Part shown: piece after piece, positions 7,481 to 15,390 of the stretch
Numbering within the stretch: the first letter of the stretch is position 1
How the letters are laid out: each line of letters starts with the position of its first letter
Origin: Pseudomonadota bacterium
Lineage (GTDB): Bacteria > Pseudomonadota > Alphaproteobacteria > Rhizobiales > Xanthobacteraceae
Reading direction: 5' to 3'
Assembly (NCBI GenBank): GCA_023449855.1
Contig: JAEXHR010000025.1
Coordinates: 1-15,440, forward strand
Length of the DNA stretch: 15,440 bases
Position numbers and translations under genes: made by a program
The notes under the pieces: generated by a model
Database searches by the model: none
What the model saw: only the letters and a program-made list of their open reading frames with translations
Told to the model about the DNA's origin: nothing

Positions 7481-8822
7481 GGCTGTGAACCGCCGTCGAC
7501 CGCGCGAGATGGGCATCGAAGGCGGAGGCAACGCTGCGGACGAGAAACTCGGCGCCGCTGCTGACGGAAAGCCTGTCGTCGAGGATCATCACCGCGCCAT
7601 CCGCGACCAGACTGTCGATCCGCGCCCGGTTGACGATCGCCGAACTCGGATCCCTGCCATGCTGGCGGGACACTTCCGGCAGATCCACCGCCATGTCGCA
7701 CATGATCCGCTCGATGAGGTCGGCGCGAAAGCGGTCGTCGTCCGTCAGCAGATAGCCCTTCACCGTCGCAAGCCGGCCTTCGGCGATGCGCGCGAGATAG
7801 TCTCGCGTCGGCACCGCATTCTGCACAAATCCCTGCGGCGTGCGGCCGATGGCACTGGCACCCAGGCCGATCAGCGTTGTGGCGTTGTCGTCGGTATAGC
7901 CTTGAAAATTGCGATGCAGACGGCCGGCCTGCTGGGCAATGGCGAGGTTGTCTTCCGGCAATGCGAAATGATCGAGGCCGATGCGTACATAACCGGCATC
8001 GATGAGAGCTTCGGCAATCGCTTCGGATTGCAGATGCCGCTCGGCGGCGTCGGGCAGGATGTCTTCCGCGATCTTGCGCTGATGCTTCTTGAAGGACGGG
8101 ATATGCGCATAGCCGAACACTGACATGCGATCGGGCCGCATCTCGATGCATTTGGCGACGGTATCGAGACATGACGCCACCGTCTGCAGCGGCAGGCCGT
8201 AAAGCAGATCGAAATTGACCTTGCCGACGCCGGCATTGCGGAGCGACTGCACCGCGGCGGCGGTCTGTTCGAAGCTCTGCACGCGATTGATGGCGCGTTG
8301 AACGGCGGGGTCGAAACTCTGTACGCCCAGGCTGACGCGGTTGACGCCGCACTGGCCGAGTGCCCCGGTCATGTCAGCCGTGAGCGTCCGCGGATCGATC
8401 TCGACGGCGATCTCGGCATCCGGCAGCACGGCATAGGACACGCGCAGCGCATTCATGAGATCGACGAAGGACGCCGCCGACATGATTGTCGGCGTGCCGC
8501 CACCGAAAGCGATATGCGAGAGGGGCAGCCGGTGGCCGATGGTCTCCGCCACGATCTCAGCCTCGCGGTGCAAGGCCGCCGTGTAAATGGCCACCGGCTC
8601 ATCGCGCATGGTCAGCGAGGTGTGGCAACCGCAATACCAGCACATGGCGCGGCAGAACGGGACATGGATATAGAGTGACGCAGGCTGCCCGGCCGGCAGC
8701 GCGCGCAACCATTTGCCATACTGGGTTTCGGTGATCGACGCGGAGAAATGCGGCGCCGTGGGATAGCTCGTATAGCGCGGCAGCCGGTCTTGCCCGTAGG
8801 ATCTCGCCCAATCCGATCGCAT
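7470..8822 (-). CDS. hemN: Oxygen-independent coproporphyrinogen III oxidase
   Basis: A radical-SAM enzyme that decarboxylates coproporphyrinogen III to protoporphyrinogen IX without O2, allowing haem (and in phototrophs chlorophyll) synthesis under low oxygen. The 450-residue product matches the usual length. Seen: RYTSYPTAPHF near residues 16-26, typical of true HemN; the [4Fe-4S] cysteines of C57-RAM-C61-WY-C64 followed by G65-C66, which gives the HemN-type CxxxCxxCxC; GGGTP at 107-111 for SAM binding; EIDPRTL; and GVNRVSLGVQSFDP. These features separate it from the haem chaperone HemW. ATG 8822 is preceded by AGAGGA (8831-8836) with 8 bases of spacing. It lies 81 bases downstream of the lytic transglycosylase on the same strand, but the gap contains a FixK/FNR-type site, so it probably has its own anaerobic promoter. 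In Bradyrhizobium one of two hemN genes is known to be FixK2-controlled; whether this is that one is inference. Confidence 0.96.
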   Translation of the reverse strand: MRSDWARSYGQDRLPRYTSYPTAPHFSASITETQYGKWLRALPAGQPASLYIHVPFCRAMCWYCGCHTSLTMRDEPVAIYTAALHREAEIVAETIGHRLPLSHIAFGGGTPTIMSAASFVDLMNALRVSYAVLPDAEIAVEIDPRTLTADMTGALGQCGVNRVSLGVQSFDPAVQRAINRVQSFEQTAAAVQSLRNAGVGKVNFDLLYGLPLQTVASCLDTVAKCIEMRPDRMSVFGYAHIPSFKKHQRKIAEDILPDAAERHLQSEAIAEALIDAGYVRIGLDHFALPEDNLAIAQQAGRLHRNFQGYTDDNATTLIGLGASAIGRTPQGFVQNAVPTRDYLARIAEGRLATVKGYLLTDDDRFRADLIERIMCDMAVDLPEVSRQHGRDPSSAIVNRARIDSLVADGAVMILDDRLSVSSGAEFLVRSVASAFDAHLARSTAVHSRAV

Positions 8823-8874
8823 GGTTCTGGTCCTCTTGTTGAGGGCAGACTAGAACCGGTCGAAGTGAGAGGCA

Positions 8875-8888
8875 TTGCGATATCTCAA
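8875..8888 (-). promoter_or_regulatory. FixK/FNR-type operator upstream of hemN
   Basis: On the minus strand the site reads TTGAGATATCGCAA, and on the plus strand TTGCGATATCTCAA. Both strands fit the FixK2 box TTG(A/C)-N6-(T/G)CAA, and the central GATATC is itself palindromic. The centre lies about 59 bases upstream of the hemN ATG. A class II activator position (centre at -41.5) would put the transcript start near 8840, leaving a leader of about 18 bases that still contains the AGAGGA ribosome-binding site. The operator match is seen; control by FixK or FNR is inferred from the known family and from hemN being a classical low-oxygen target. Confidence 0.75.
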
Positions 8889-8903
8889 TTGTAGGCCGCC
8901 TGC

Positions 8904-10916
8904 TCAGCCCTGGCGGCCCCGCATGTCGGCCTCGATGGCCAGCGCCGGACTGCCGAATCTGGACCGATAGACCTGCAGGTTTTCCAGCACGCGCTGCACG
9001 TAGTTCCGGGTTTCCGCATAGGGAATGCGTTCGACCCAGTCCACGACATCGACATGGGGCTGACGCGGATCGCCATAGCGCTCGATCCACTGGCGAACAC
9101 GGCCGCGCCCGGCATTGTAGCCGACGAAAGCGAGCACGTGATTGCCGTCATAGTCGCTGAGCAGATTGGCGATCTCCGCCGAGCCGAGCTGCAGGTTATA
9201 GGCGGGGTCGTTGTGCAGGCGGTCGTTGCTGAAGGTGAAGCCCATGCGGCGCGCCAGTGTCTGGCCGGCTGCAGGCGTCACCTGCATGTAGCCGGTGGCG
9301 AGGGCGCCGGAAGTGATGCGCGGATTGAAGGCGCTCTCGGTGCGGGTGATGGCATAGACGAGGCTCTTGTCGGTCTTGGCGCCGATCGGTGCGAAGTCCG
9401 GCAGGCCGGCGGCCGGGAAAGCATAGCTCTCGAAAGCGAGGCCGCGATTGAGCGCGGCGCGGCCGACGGCCAGCATGGCGCCGGGATCGCGGTGCTGCCG
9501 CGCGGATTCGGCGACCATCGCCAGCAGTGCGGTGTCGTTGCTGCGATGGAGGTCGCCGACGAAGGGGACGACGAGGCGGCGGTTGCCGCTGCCGTAGAGA
9601 ATTTCGACGGCGCGTAAGAGCTCGCGGCTGGCGAGCGTCGTGCGCTGCATCTGGTTCAACGCCGGCGGCGTGCGCAGCTTGGTCGTGCGGCAGCCGATGC
9701 GGGCACAGGCGAGCTGGCCGTAATAGGTGGTGCCGTGCTGTGCAGCGAGCGCGTAGTGCTGCTGGGCCGAGGCGCGATTGCGACCGGCTTCGGCGGCGCG
9801 GCCGAGCCAGTATTGCGCGCGGGCCAGCGCGGTGGGGCCGCGGGTGAGCGCTGGAATTTCGTTGAAGTGGCGTGTCGCCGTCTGCGGATCGCGCAGGAAG
9901 CGAAGCGCGATCCAGCCGGCCATGAATGCGCGATCGACGCGGTAGGTTTCCTTGTCCGGTGCTGCGCCATGCGCGAGACGATAGGCGAGCTTGGCTTGAC
10001 CGCCGTCGAGAAGGGACCGCACCAGCGCGCGGCGTTCCACCCACCAGATGTCCGGGCTGTTGATGACGCTGGGGTCGCGTGGCGCCGACAGCATCAGTTG
10101 CGTTGCCTCGCTGTCGCGGCCGCTGCGGCGCAGCCACTGGATACGGGTGAACTGGTAGGCGGCGTCGCTGCGCATATTCGGCGGCACCGCGGCGAGCAGC
10201 GCTGCGGCCTTCGGCTTCTTGCCGATCACTGCGGCACGCGCGGAGACGATCGCAATGGCGCCGGGGCCGAGATGTTTGGCAGCGCGCATCGCGGTGTCGA
10301 AATCGTTGGCATAGAGACGGCTGTGCATGCGCGCGGCGTGATCCGCCTGCGTCAGCCGCGAACCGAACAGGTTGAGCACCTCGGCCTCGGTGCTCGCCGA
10401 GAAACCGTCGCTGCGCCAGGCTGCGCTGGCATAGCGGATTGCCTTGGCATCGCCGAGGGAGGCGAGTGCGCGGGCCATCGCCAGTTGCCCGAGGGCCGTG
10501 CGCGGTTCACCGCCGGAGAAGAACCGGCGCACAGTTGTCGCATCGGCGCGCTCGATCCATAGCCGGGCTTCGGCGCGCCGCTGTAGCAGCGTCATGCCGG
10601 GCCAGGCCGGATTGGCCTGGATGAAACTGGCGTAGCGTGCGAACTCATTGTCGCCATCGGAACGCAGGATCACCCATTCCGCGACCTTGCGGCCGAGCGG
10701 ATCGCGGATGTGATCGCGTGCCCGCGTGGCGGCATCGAGCTTGCCTGCGCTGGCAAGACGGGTTGCTTCCGAGACCGTCTTCAGGTCTTCGCGCGACAGC
10801 AGATGCTCCGCGGCATACGATGTGCGTGCATGGGCGGCGAAGGGAATGCTGACGACGATGGCTGCGATGCTGGCCGGAAGCAGCGCGCGGCGGATGCAAA
10901 CAGGTAGATTGATCAC
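8904..10916 (-). CDS. slt: Exported soluble lytic murein transglycosylase (Slt70-like)
   Basis: Cleaves the MurNAc-GlcNAc bond of peptidoglycan, forming 1,6-anhydromuropeptides, in the periplasm; such enzymes serve wall turnover and insertion of large complexes. The 670-residue product has a Sec signal (R9-R10, hydrophobic A11-A28, likely cleavage after AHA at residue 30). A long alpha-helical superhelical region of Slt70 type follows (about 40-500), including repeated Ala-rich helices and ARAQYWLGRAAEA. The C-terminal lysozyme-like domain has the catalytic Glu527 in TRTESAFNP, then ALATGYMQVTPAAGQ, YNLQLGSAEIANLL, and FVGYNAGRGRVRQW. Family motifs usually read S-x-A-G-A-x-G-L/M-M-Q; here Gly is replaced by Leu and Leu by Tyr in ALATGYMQ, a tolerated variation. 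The start is GTG 10916, the most upstream one possible, since an in-frame stop (TGA) occurs some 45 bases earlier; GGAAAG precedes it. hemN lies downstream with its own predicted promoter. Confidence 0.94.
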   Translation of the reverse strand: MINLPVCIRRALLPASIAAIVVSIPFAAHARTSYAAEHLLSREDLKTVSEATRLASAGKLDAATRARDHIRDPLGRKVAEWVILRSDGDNEFARYASFIQANPAWPGMTLLQRRAEARLWIERADATTVRRFFSGGEPRTALGQLAMARALASLGDAKAIRYASAAWRSDGFSASTEAEVLNLFGSRLTQADHAARMHSRLYANDFDTAMRAAKHLGPGAIAIVSARAAVIGKKPKAAALLAAVPPNMRSDAAYQFTRIQWLRRSGRDSEATQLMLSAPRDPSVINSPDIWWVERRALVRSLLDGGQAKLAYRLAHGAAPDKETYRVDRAFMAGWIALRFLRDPQTATRHFNEIPALTRGPTALARAQYWLGRAAEAGRNRASAQQHYALAAQHGTTYYGQLACARIGCRTTKLRTPPALNQMQRTTLASRELLRAVEILYGSGNRRLVVPFVGDLHRSNDTALLAMVAESARQHRDPGAMLAVGRAALNRGLAFESYAFPAAGLPDFAPIGAKTDKSLVYAITRTESAFNPRITSGALATGYMQVTPAAGQTLARRMGFTFSNDRLHNDPAYNLQLGSAEIANLLSDYDGNHVLAFVGYNAGRGRVRQWIERYGDPRQPHVDVVDWVERIPYAETRNYVQRVLENLQVYRSRFGSPALAIEADMRGRQG

Positions 10917-11160
10917 AGGGCTTTCCGATGCAGGCGGACGACCTCCGCATGTCTTTGTCGATCAAAGTCGACGGAAAACCTTCATGAAATGCAAAGCACC
11001 GATCGCTGCAGCGTTAGGGAAGATGGCGAATGTGCGACGTGCCGCGTGCATTGGAATATATGGCAGCGCGTACGGCCGAGGCACGCAACACCTTGCGGTG
11101 ATCCATTCGCGCGCAGCGTCGATATGCCCCGGCAAAAATACACGCGTCAGCGTAGCTTGA
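10917..11160. other. Intergenic region upstream of the lytic transglycosylase
   Basis: These 244 bases lie between the stop of the CWC gene and the start of the transglycosylase, both on the minus strand, so the transglycosylase promoter is expected here. The stretch is mixed in composition, with an AT-richer patch at about 10955-10995. I find no convincing -35/-10 pair, no long hairpin and no coding sequence with recognisable similarity. Confidence 0.5.
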
Positions 11161-11385
11161 TCACGTCGATTTTGCCTGCTCATGCGCGGCGGCGGCCTTG
11201 CGCAGGCAGTCGCGGCACAGGCAATCGCCGCCTTTGGTGGGCATCGGCAGCTTGGCCGGCTCCTCGGCGCACCAGCAATCGCCGGAGAGATCGCAGCCGA
11301 ATTCGGTGCCGCAGGCTGAACAGGTCAGCCGCCGGCTCAGCGCGACATCGCCGGGCAAGCTGTCGATTGCTGTCCGATTTGTCAT
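11161..11385 (-). CDS. Small cysteine-rich CWC-type protein
   Basis: A 74-residue protein with eight cysteines at 22, 25, 31, 37, 39, 55, 57 and 60. The pattern C-x2-C-x5-C-x5-C-W-C, then C-x-C-x2-C fits the 'cysteine-rich CWC' family, whose function is not established. The spacing suggests one or two zinc sites or another metal, but that is inference. No signal peptide is seen, so it is probably cytosolic. ATG 11385 was chosen because GAGG stands 8 bases upstream; an in-frame GTG at 11421 would add 12 residues without such a site. The gene is divergent from the DUF1800-DUF1501 operon across 118 bases. The family call rests on the Cys-Trp-Cys core and the overall size. Confidence 0.8.
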   Translation of the reverse strand: MTNRTAIDSLPGDVALSRRLTCSACGTEFGCDLSGDCWCAEEPAKLPMPTKGGDCLCRDCLRKAAAAHEQAKST

Positions 11386-11440
11386 GCAAGCGGCCTCAAT
11401 TCGAGTTCGATTTTCATGCACCGTTCATCTGCCGGAGCCG

Positions 11441-11446
11441 TATATT
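11441..11446 (+). promoter_or_regulatory. Possible -10 element for the DUF1800-DUF1501 operon
   Basis: TATATT matches the -10 consensus at five of six positions and lies 63 bases before the DUF1800 start in the 118-base divergent gap. No clear -35 sits 16-18 bases upstream, so this is weak. The same gap must also hold the promoter of the divergent CWC gene. Confidence 0.3.
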
Positions 11447-11503
11447 CGCAGCAGACATCGTCGCGGCAGCATCATAGGGCGGCGATGGAGCGAGGGAAAC
11501 CCG

Positions 11504-12970
11504 ATGGCCCGCGACCCGCAAGGCGCGCTGATCGCGCTCAATCGTTTCGGCTTTGGCGCCCGAGGCGGCGCATCGGGCGATATCGTCAATGCCGCATCCG
11601 ATCCGCGCGGCTATGTGAAGGCGGAACTGGCGCGTCCGCACGCGGTCATGCTGGAGCTGCCAGGTCTGCAGACCACGCCGGAACTCGCCCAGGCCATGTA
11701 TGCCTATCAACTCGAGGTGAAGACGGCGCGGGAAGCCGCCGCGAAGGCGGGCCCGGTCGAGGCCGAGAAGAGGGTGGAGGCGCCGGCCATGACCGGCAAT
11801 ACCATGATGACGGTGCAGCCCGACGCCCCCAAACCGCCACCCGCCCAGATGCCGCCGAATGTGGTGCAGAAGACCTTCCGCGCCGAAGCTCTGGCGCGCA
11901 TCCAGCGCGCGACGATTGCGGAAGGCGGCTTCGTCGAGCGGCTGGTTGTGTTCTGGTCGAACCATTTCTGCATCTCGGCCAACAAGGGTGAGCCGGCGCG
12001 GATGTGGGCGGGATCGTTCGAGCGCGAGGCGATCCGGCCGCATGTGCTCGGCAGATTCGCCGACATGGTGAAGGCGGTGGAGCAGCATCCGGCGATGCTG
12101 TTCTTTCTCGACAATCAGCAATCCGTCGGTCCGAACTCGCGCGCCGGGCAGAACGGCAAGCGAGGGCTCAACGAAAATCTGGCGCGCGAGATCATGGAGC
12201 TGCATACGCTGGGCGTCGGTGGCGGTTACACGCAGGCCGATGTGACATCGCTGGCGCGCATCATCACGGGCTGGACCTTCGCCGGGCGCGAAGGAAAGAT
12301 CGGCACGCCCGGCAGTTTCGCCTTCAACGCCAATGCGCATGAGCCCGGTCCGCAGCAACTGCTCGGCAAGACCTATGAGGACAGCGGCGTCGCGCAGGGC
12401 GAGGCGGCGCTCGCCGACATCGCGCGGCATCCATCGGCAGCGAAGTTCATTACGCTCAAGCTTGCGCAGCACTTCGTGTCGGACGCGCCGCCGCCCGCGC
12501 TGCTGGCGCGTCTGGAAGGCGTGTTCAGGAAGACGGATGGCGATCTGAAAGCCGTTACGCTGGCGCTGCTGGATTCGAACGAGGCCTGGCAGGCGCCAAT
12601 CAGCAAGCTGCGCACACCCTATGAATATCTTATTGCCTCCGGGCGGCTGCTGGCGCGCATTCCGGAAGATCCCAGCCGTTACTTCGCGGGCTTGCAGACA
12701 CTGGGGCAACCGCTCTGGACGCCGTCGGGGCCGAATGGTTTCGCCGACAGCAATGCGGCATGGGCCGTGCCGGAGGGCATGAAATTGCGGCTCGATATCG
12801 CGGCCCAGATTTCGTCGCGCATTCCCGACAGCGTCGATCCGCGCGAATTGCTGGAAGTCGTGGCAGGCGAGGCGGCCTCCACCGAGACGCGGCAGACCAT
12901 CGCACGCGCGGAGACGCGGCAGCAGGCTTTGGCATTGCTGCTGATGTCTCCGGAATTCCAGAGGAGATGA
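11504..12970 (+). CDS. DUF1800 family protein
   Basis: A 488-residue member of the DUF1800 family, whose biochemical role is not established. Seen: ALNRFGFGAR near the N-terminus (11-20), RLVVFWSNHFCISANKG at 146-162, GLNENLAREIMELHTLGV at 221-238 followed by YTQADV, and the IITGWTFAG block at 253-261, all family hallmarks. Residues 73-120 form an Ala/Glu- then Pro-rich, probably disordered insert (with KPPPAQMPP). No signal peptide or membrane segment is visible at this start, although its partner has a Tat signal. ATG 11504 is preceded by GAGGGA (11492-11497). The frame stays open upstream, but that part runs antisense to the CWC gene and shows no family features. The gene is followed after two bases by the DUF1501 gene, and such pairs are often found together in genomes. 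Confidence 0.9.
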   Translation: MARDPQGALIALNRFGFGARGGASGDIVNAASDPRGYVKAELARPHAVMLELPGLQTTPELAQAMYAYQLEVKTAREAAAKAGPVEAEKRVEAPAMTGNTMMTVQPDAPKPPPAQMPPNVVQKTFRAEALARIQRATIAEGGFVERLVVFWSNHFCISANKGEPARMWAGSFEREAIRPHVLGRFADMVKAVEQHPAMLFFLDNQQSVGPNSRAGQNGKRGLNENLAREIMELHTLGVGGGYTQADVTSLARIITGWTFAGREGKIGTPGSFAFNANAHEPGPQQLLGKTYEDSGVAQGEAALADIARHPSAAKFITLKLAQHFVSDAPPPALLARLEGVFRKTDGDLKAVTLALLDSNEAWQAPISKLRTPYEYLIASGRLLARIPEDPSRYFAGLQTLGQPLWTPSGPNGFADSNAAWAVPEGMKLRLDIAAQISSRIPDSVDPRELLEVVAGEAASTETRQTIARAETRQQALALLLMSPEFQRR

Positions 12971-12972
12971 CG

Positions 12973-14190
12973 ATGGACTGTTGTGAAAGCCGGGCGCTCT
13001 CTCCCACACGCCGTTCGCTGCTGCTGTCCGGGGCAGCCTTTGCGGCATGGGCCTATCTGCCGAAATTCGCGCGCGCGGCCGATAGCCGCGATCCGCGGCT
13101 GATCGTGGTGATCCTGCGGGGAGCGCTCGACGGTCTCGCCACTGTCGCGCCGCTCGGCGATCCCGATTATGCGGGGCTGCATGGATCGATCGCGCTGCTG
13201 AAAGATGGACAGAACGCAGCGCTGCCGCTCGACGGTTTCTTCGGTCTGCATCCGGCGATGCCGGCATTCGCGCGCATGTATGGCGACAAGCAGGCAGCGA
13301 TCGTGCATGCGGTGGCGACCTCCTATCGCGAGCGCTCGCATTTCGACGGGCAGGATGTGCTGGAAAGCGGCTATCCCGGCCCCGGCCGCGTGCAATCCGG
13401 CTGGCTCAACCGGGCCATCGAGGCGCTGCCGCGCGGCGAGCGCGTGGCTTCGGGTCTCGCCGTCGGGCCGACAACGCCACTGGTGCTGCGCGGCGCCGCG
13501 CCGACCGTCGGCTGGGCGCCAGTCAATCTGCCGAATGCGGCGGACGATACGGCGATGCGGCTGCTGCAACTCTATCAGGACCGCGATCCCGCGCTGGCGA
13601 CAGCGCTGTCGCAGGGACTGAAGCTCGACAAGCTCGCGGTCGGCGACGACATGAAGCCCAAGGGCGGCAATGCCATCGCCGCGATGGGGCAGGTCGCGCG
13701 CGGCGCCGCGAAATTGATGGCCGCCGATGACGGGCCGCGCATTGCGGCTCTCGCTTTCGATGGCTGGGATACGCATGCGCAGGAAGGCGGACCCGTGGGC
13801 CGTCTGGCGCAATTGCTTGGCGGGCTCGATGGCGCGTTGGCCGAATTCCAGAACGGGCTCGGCGCTCATTGGCGCGACACCGTTGTGGTGGTTGCGACCG
13901 AATTCGGCCGCACGGCGAAGATCAACGGCACCGCAGGCACCGATCACGGCACCGGCACGATTGCGCTGCTCGCAGGCGGCGCGGTGAAGGGCGGCCGGGT
14001 CATTGCCGACTGGCCCGGACTCGCCAATGGCAAATTGTATGAGGGACGCGATCTCGCGCCGACGACCGATCTGCGAGCTGTGCTCAAGGGCGTGCTGCAC
14101 GATCATCTCGGCATCAACGAACGCGCGCTGGCCGAACGGGTGTTTCCGGACAGCGGGATGGTGAAGCCGGCGAAGGGACTGGTGGCTTAG
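12973..14190 (+). CDS. DUF1501 family protein with Tat signal
   Basis: A 405-residue DUF1501 protein; the family is related to the alkaline phosphatase/sulfatase superfamily, but its substrate is not known. The N-terminus has a twin-arginine signal (T12-R13-R14-S-L-L-L, hydrophobic to A27, likely cleavage after ARA at 35), so export of a folded protein to the periplasm is expected. Metal-site-like motifs include RSHFDGQD (121-128), DGWDTH (263-268), TEFGRT (309-314) and GTDHG (322-326). Start choice: ATG 12967 overlaps the DUF1800 stop as ATGA, but GAGGAG (12961-12966) directly abuts it. ATG 12973 has this same site at a normal 6-base distance, so I prefer 12973; the difference is two residues. 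Tight spacing implies translational coupling to DUF1800. DUF1501 and DUF1800 likely act together. Confidence 0.92.
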   Translation: MDCCESRALSPTRRSLLLSGAAFAAWAYLPKFARAADSRDPRLIVVILRGALDGLATVAPLGDPDYAGLHGSIALLKDGQNAALPLDGFFGLHPAMPAFARMYGDKQAAIVHAVATSYRERSHFDGQDVLESGYPGPGRVQSGWLNRAIEALPRGERVASGLAVGPTTPLVLRGAAPTVGWAPVNLPNAADDTAMRLLQLYQDRDPALATALSQGLKLDKLAVGDDMKPKGGNAIAAMGQVARGAAKLMAADDGPRIAALAFDGWDTHAQEGGPVGRLAQLLGGLDGALAEFQNGLGAHWRDTVVVVATEFGRTAKINGTAGTDHGTGTIALLAGGAVKGGRVIADWPGLANGKLYEGRDLAPTTDLRAVLKGVLHDHLGINERALAERVFPDSGMVKPAKGLVA

Positions 14191-14195
14191 CTTAG

Positions 14196-14371
14196 TCCCT
14201 CCCCCAAGCGGCGCAGCCGCGCCGTGGGGAGGGTGGCGCGAGCGAAGCGAGTGACGGGTGGAGTGTTTCCCCACACCCCATCCTTTCGCGGGGAGAGACC
14301 CCACCCGTCTCAAAGCTCGCTGAACGCTAGCTTTGATCCACCCTCCCCCATCGCTTTGCTCCGGGGAGGGA
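14196..14371. repeat. Structured intergenic repeat element with inverted ends
   Basis: The ends are inverted: TCCCTCCCC (14196-14204) and GGGGAGGGA (14363-14371). Inside are nested stems: CCCTCCCC (14197-14204) with GGGGAGGG (14226-14233), enclosing CGGCGC-AGCC-GCGCCG (14209-14224). GACGGGTGG (14253-14261) pairs with CCACCCGTC (14301-14309), TCAAAGCT (14310-14317) with AGCTTTGA (14329-14336), and CCCTCCCC (14341-14348) with GGGGAGGG (14363-14370). I recall similar CCCTCCCC/GGGGAGGGTGG elements as common interspersed repeats in Bradyrhizobium and relatives; copy number here cannot be checked from one copy. Lying between the convergent DUF1501 and aldo/keto reductase stops, it may end transcription from both sides. 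Confidence 0.75.
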
Positions 14372-14377
14372 GAAGAG

Positions 14378-15316
14378 CTACAGCGTGATCCGATCAATCT
14401 CCGCCATGTCCTCCGCGCTCAGCTTCCAGCTCGCGGCCTTCACGTTTTGCTCGATCTGCTCCACGCGCGTCGCGCCGGCGATGACACTCGAGACCTGCGG
14501 GCGGGCGGCGAGCCAGGAGAAAGCAAGTTCGAGCAGCGTGCGACCGCGCTCTTGCGCGAACAGGTCGAGCTTCGTCGCGATCGCTTCGTTGCGCGGTGTG
14601 GCCGAGCGTTCGCGCAGGGCCGGGGCCTTGGCGAAGCGGCTGTCGGCGGGCGGCTCAAGGCCGGGCTTGTATTTGCCGGTGAGCAGGCCGTTGGCGAGCG
14701 GGAAGAATGGCAGCAGGCCGAGATTGTATTGTTGCGCGGCAGGCAGCAGGTCGCGCTCGATGTCGCGGACGACGAGGCTGTATTCGTCCTGGCACGAGAC
14801 GAACGGCGTGACGCCCATCTCGCGGGCCGTGAATTCGGCTTCGGCGATGCGCCAGGCCGGAAAATTCGAATGGCCGATATAGCGCACCTTGCCCTGGCGG
14901 ACGAGATCGTCGAGCGCGCGCAGCGTCTCCTCGATCGGCGTGCGGGCGTCGAATTCATGCTGCTGATAGAGATCGATATAGTCGGTCTTCAGCCGCTTGA
15001 GGCTGGCTTCTACGGCATTCATGATGTAGCGGCGCGAGGCGCCCTGTTTGGTGCCGTCAGCGCTCATCGGCTTGGCGTATTTGGTCGCGAGCACGATGTC
15101 CTTGCGGCGATCGCCCAGCACCTCGCCGAGCACGGTCTCGGAGCCGCCCATGCCGGCATAGATATCGGCGGTGTCGAACAGCGTGATGCCGAGATCGATG
15201 GCCTTGTGGATCACCTTTCGCGAGGTCTCGAGATCGGTGCGCTGGCCAAAATTATTGCAGCCAAGACCGACGGCCGAGACGCGCAGGCCGGAGCGGCCGA
15301 GATTGCGGATTTCCAT
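14378..15316 (-). CDS. Aldo/keto reductase
   Basis: A 312-residue cytosolic NADPH-dependent oxidoreductase of the aldo/keto reductase superfamily (TIM barrel) that reduces aldehydes or ketones. The catalytic tetrad is visible: D48 and Y53 in FDTADIY, K79 in LATKY, and H120 in YQQHEFD. Other marks are the N-terminal RNLGRSGLRVSAVGLGCNNFG, YIGHSNFPAW, and the cofactor-binding SSVIAGATRVEQIEQN near the C-terminus. The length and motifs fit the bacterial YajO/general-stress-type reductases, but substrate cannot be assigned. ATG 15316 is preceded by AAGG with 7 bases of spacing. It converges with the DUF1501 gene across the repeat element; its upstream neighbour is outside the window. Confidence 0.94.
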   Translation of the reverse strand: MEIRNLGRSGLRVSAVGLGCNNFGQRTDLETSRKVIHKAIDLGITLFDTADIYAGMGGSETVLGEVLGDRRKDIVLATKYAKPMSADGTKQGASRRYIMNAVEASLKRLKTDYIDLYQQHEFDARTPIEETLRALDDLVRQGKVRYIGHSNFPAWRIAEAEFTAREMGVTPFVSCQDEYSLVVRDIERDLLPAAQQYNLGLLPFFPLANGLLTGKYKPGLEPPADSRFAKAPALRERSATPRNEAIATKLDLFAQERGRTLLELAFSWLAARPQVSSVIAGATRVEQIEQNVKAASWKLSAEDMAEIDRITL

Positions 15317-15390
15317 GGGAGTGCCTTGTGAGGGAAGCGAGGGCGCGGACTATCGCGCGCCGCGGGCAATGCTGCAAGACGTGGCCGTCG

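Noticed and set aside
5956..8352. Very long minus-strand open frame (798 residues) across the GGDEF gene and part of hemN
   Set aside because: It is antisense to the diguanylate cyclase and out of frame with hemN; composition is Arg/His/Gln-rich as expected from the shadow of a GC-rich gene, and no family motif is seen.
10962..11183. Minus-strand 73-residue frame between the CWC and transglycosylase genes, overlapping the CWC end
   Set aside because: No recognisable motif and no good ribosome-binding site; treated as chance.
11414..13267. Long minus-strand open frame (617 residues) opposite DUF1800 and the start of DUF1501
   Set aside because: Antisense shadow of two well-supported family genes with no recognisable motif.
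12679..14397. Long minus-strand open frame (572 residues) opposite DUF1501
   Set aside because: Runs antisense to DUF1501 and starts inside the structured repeat; Arg/His-rich shadow composition.
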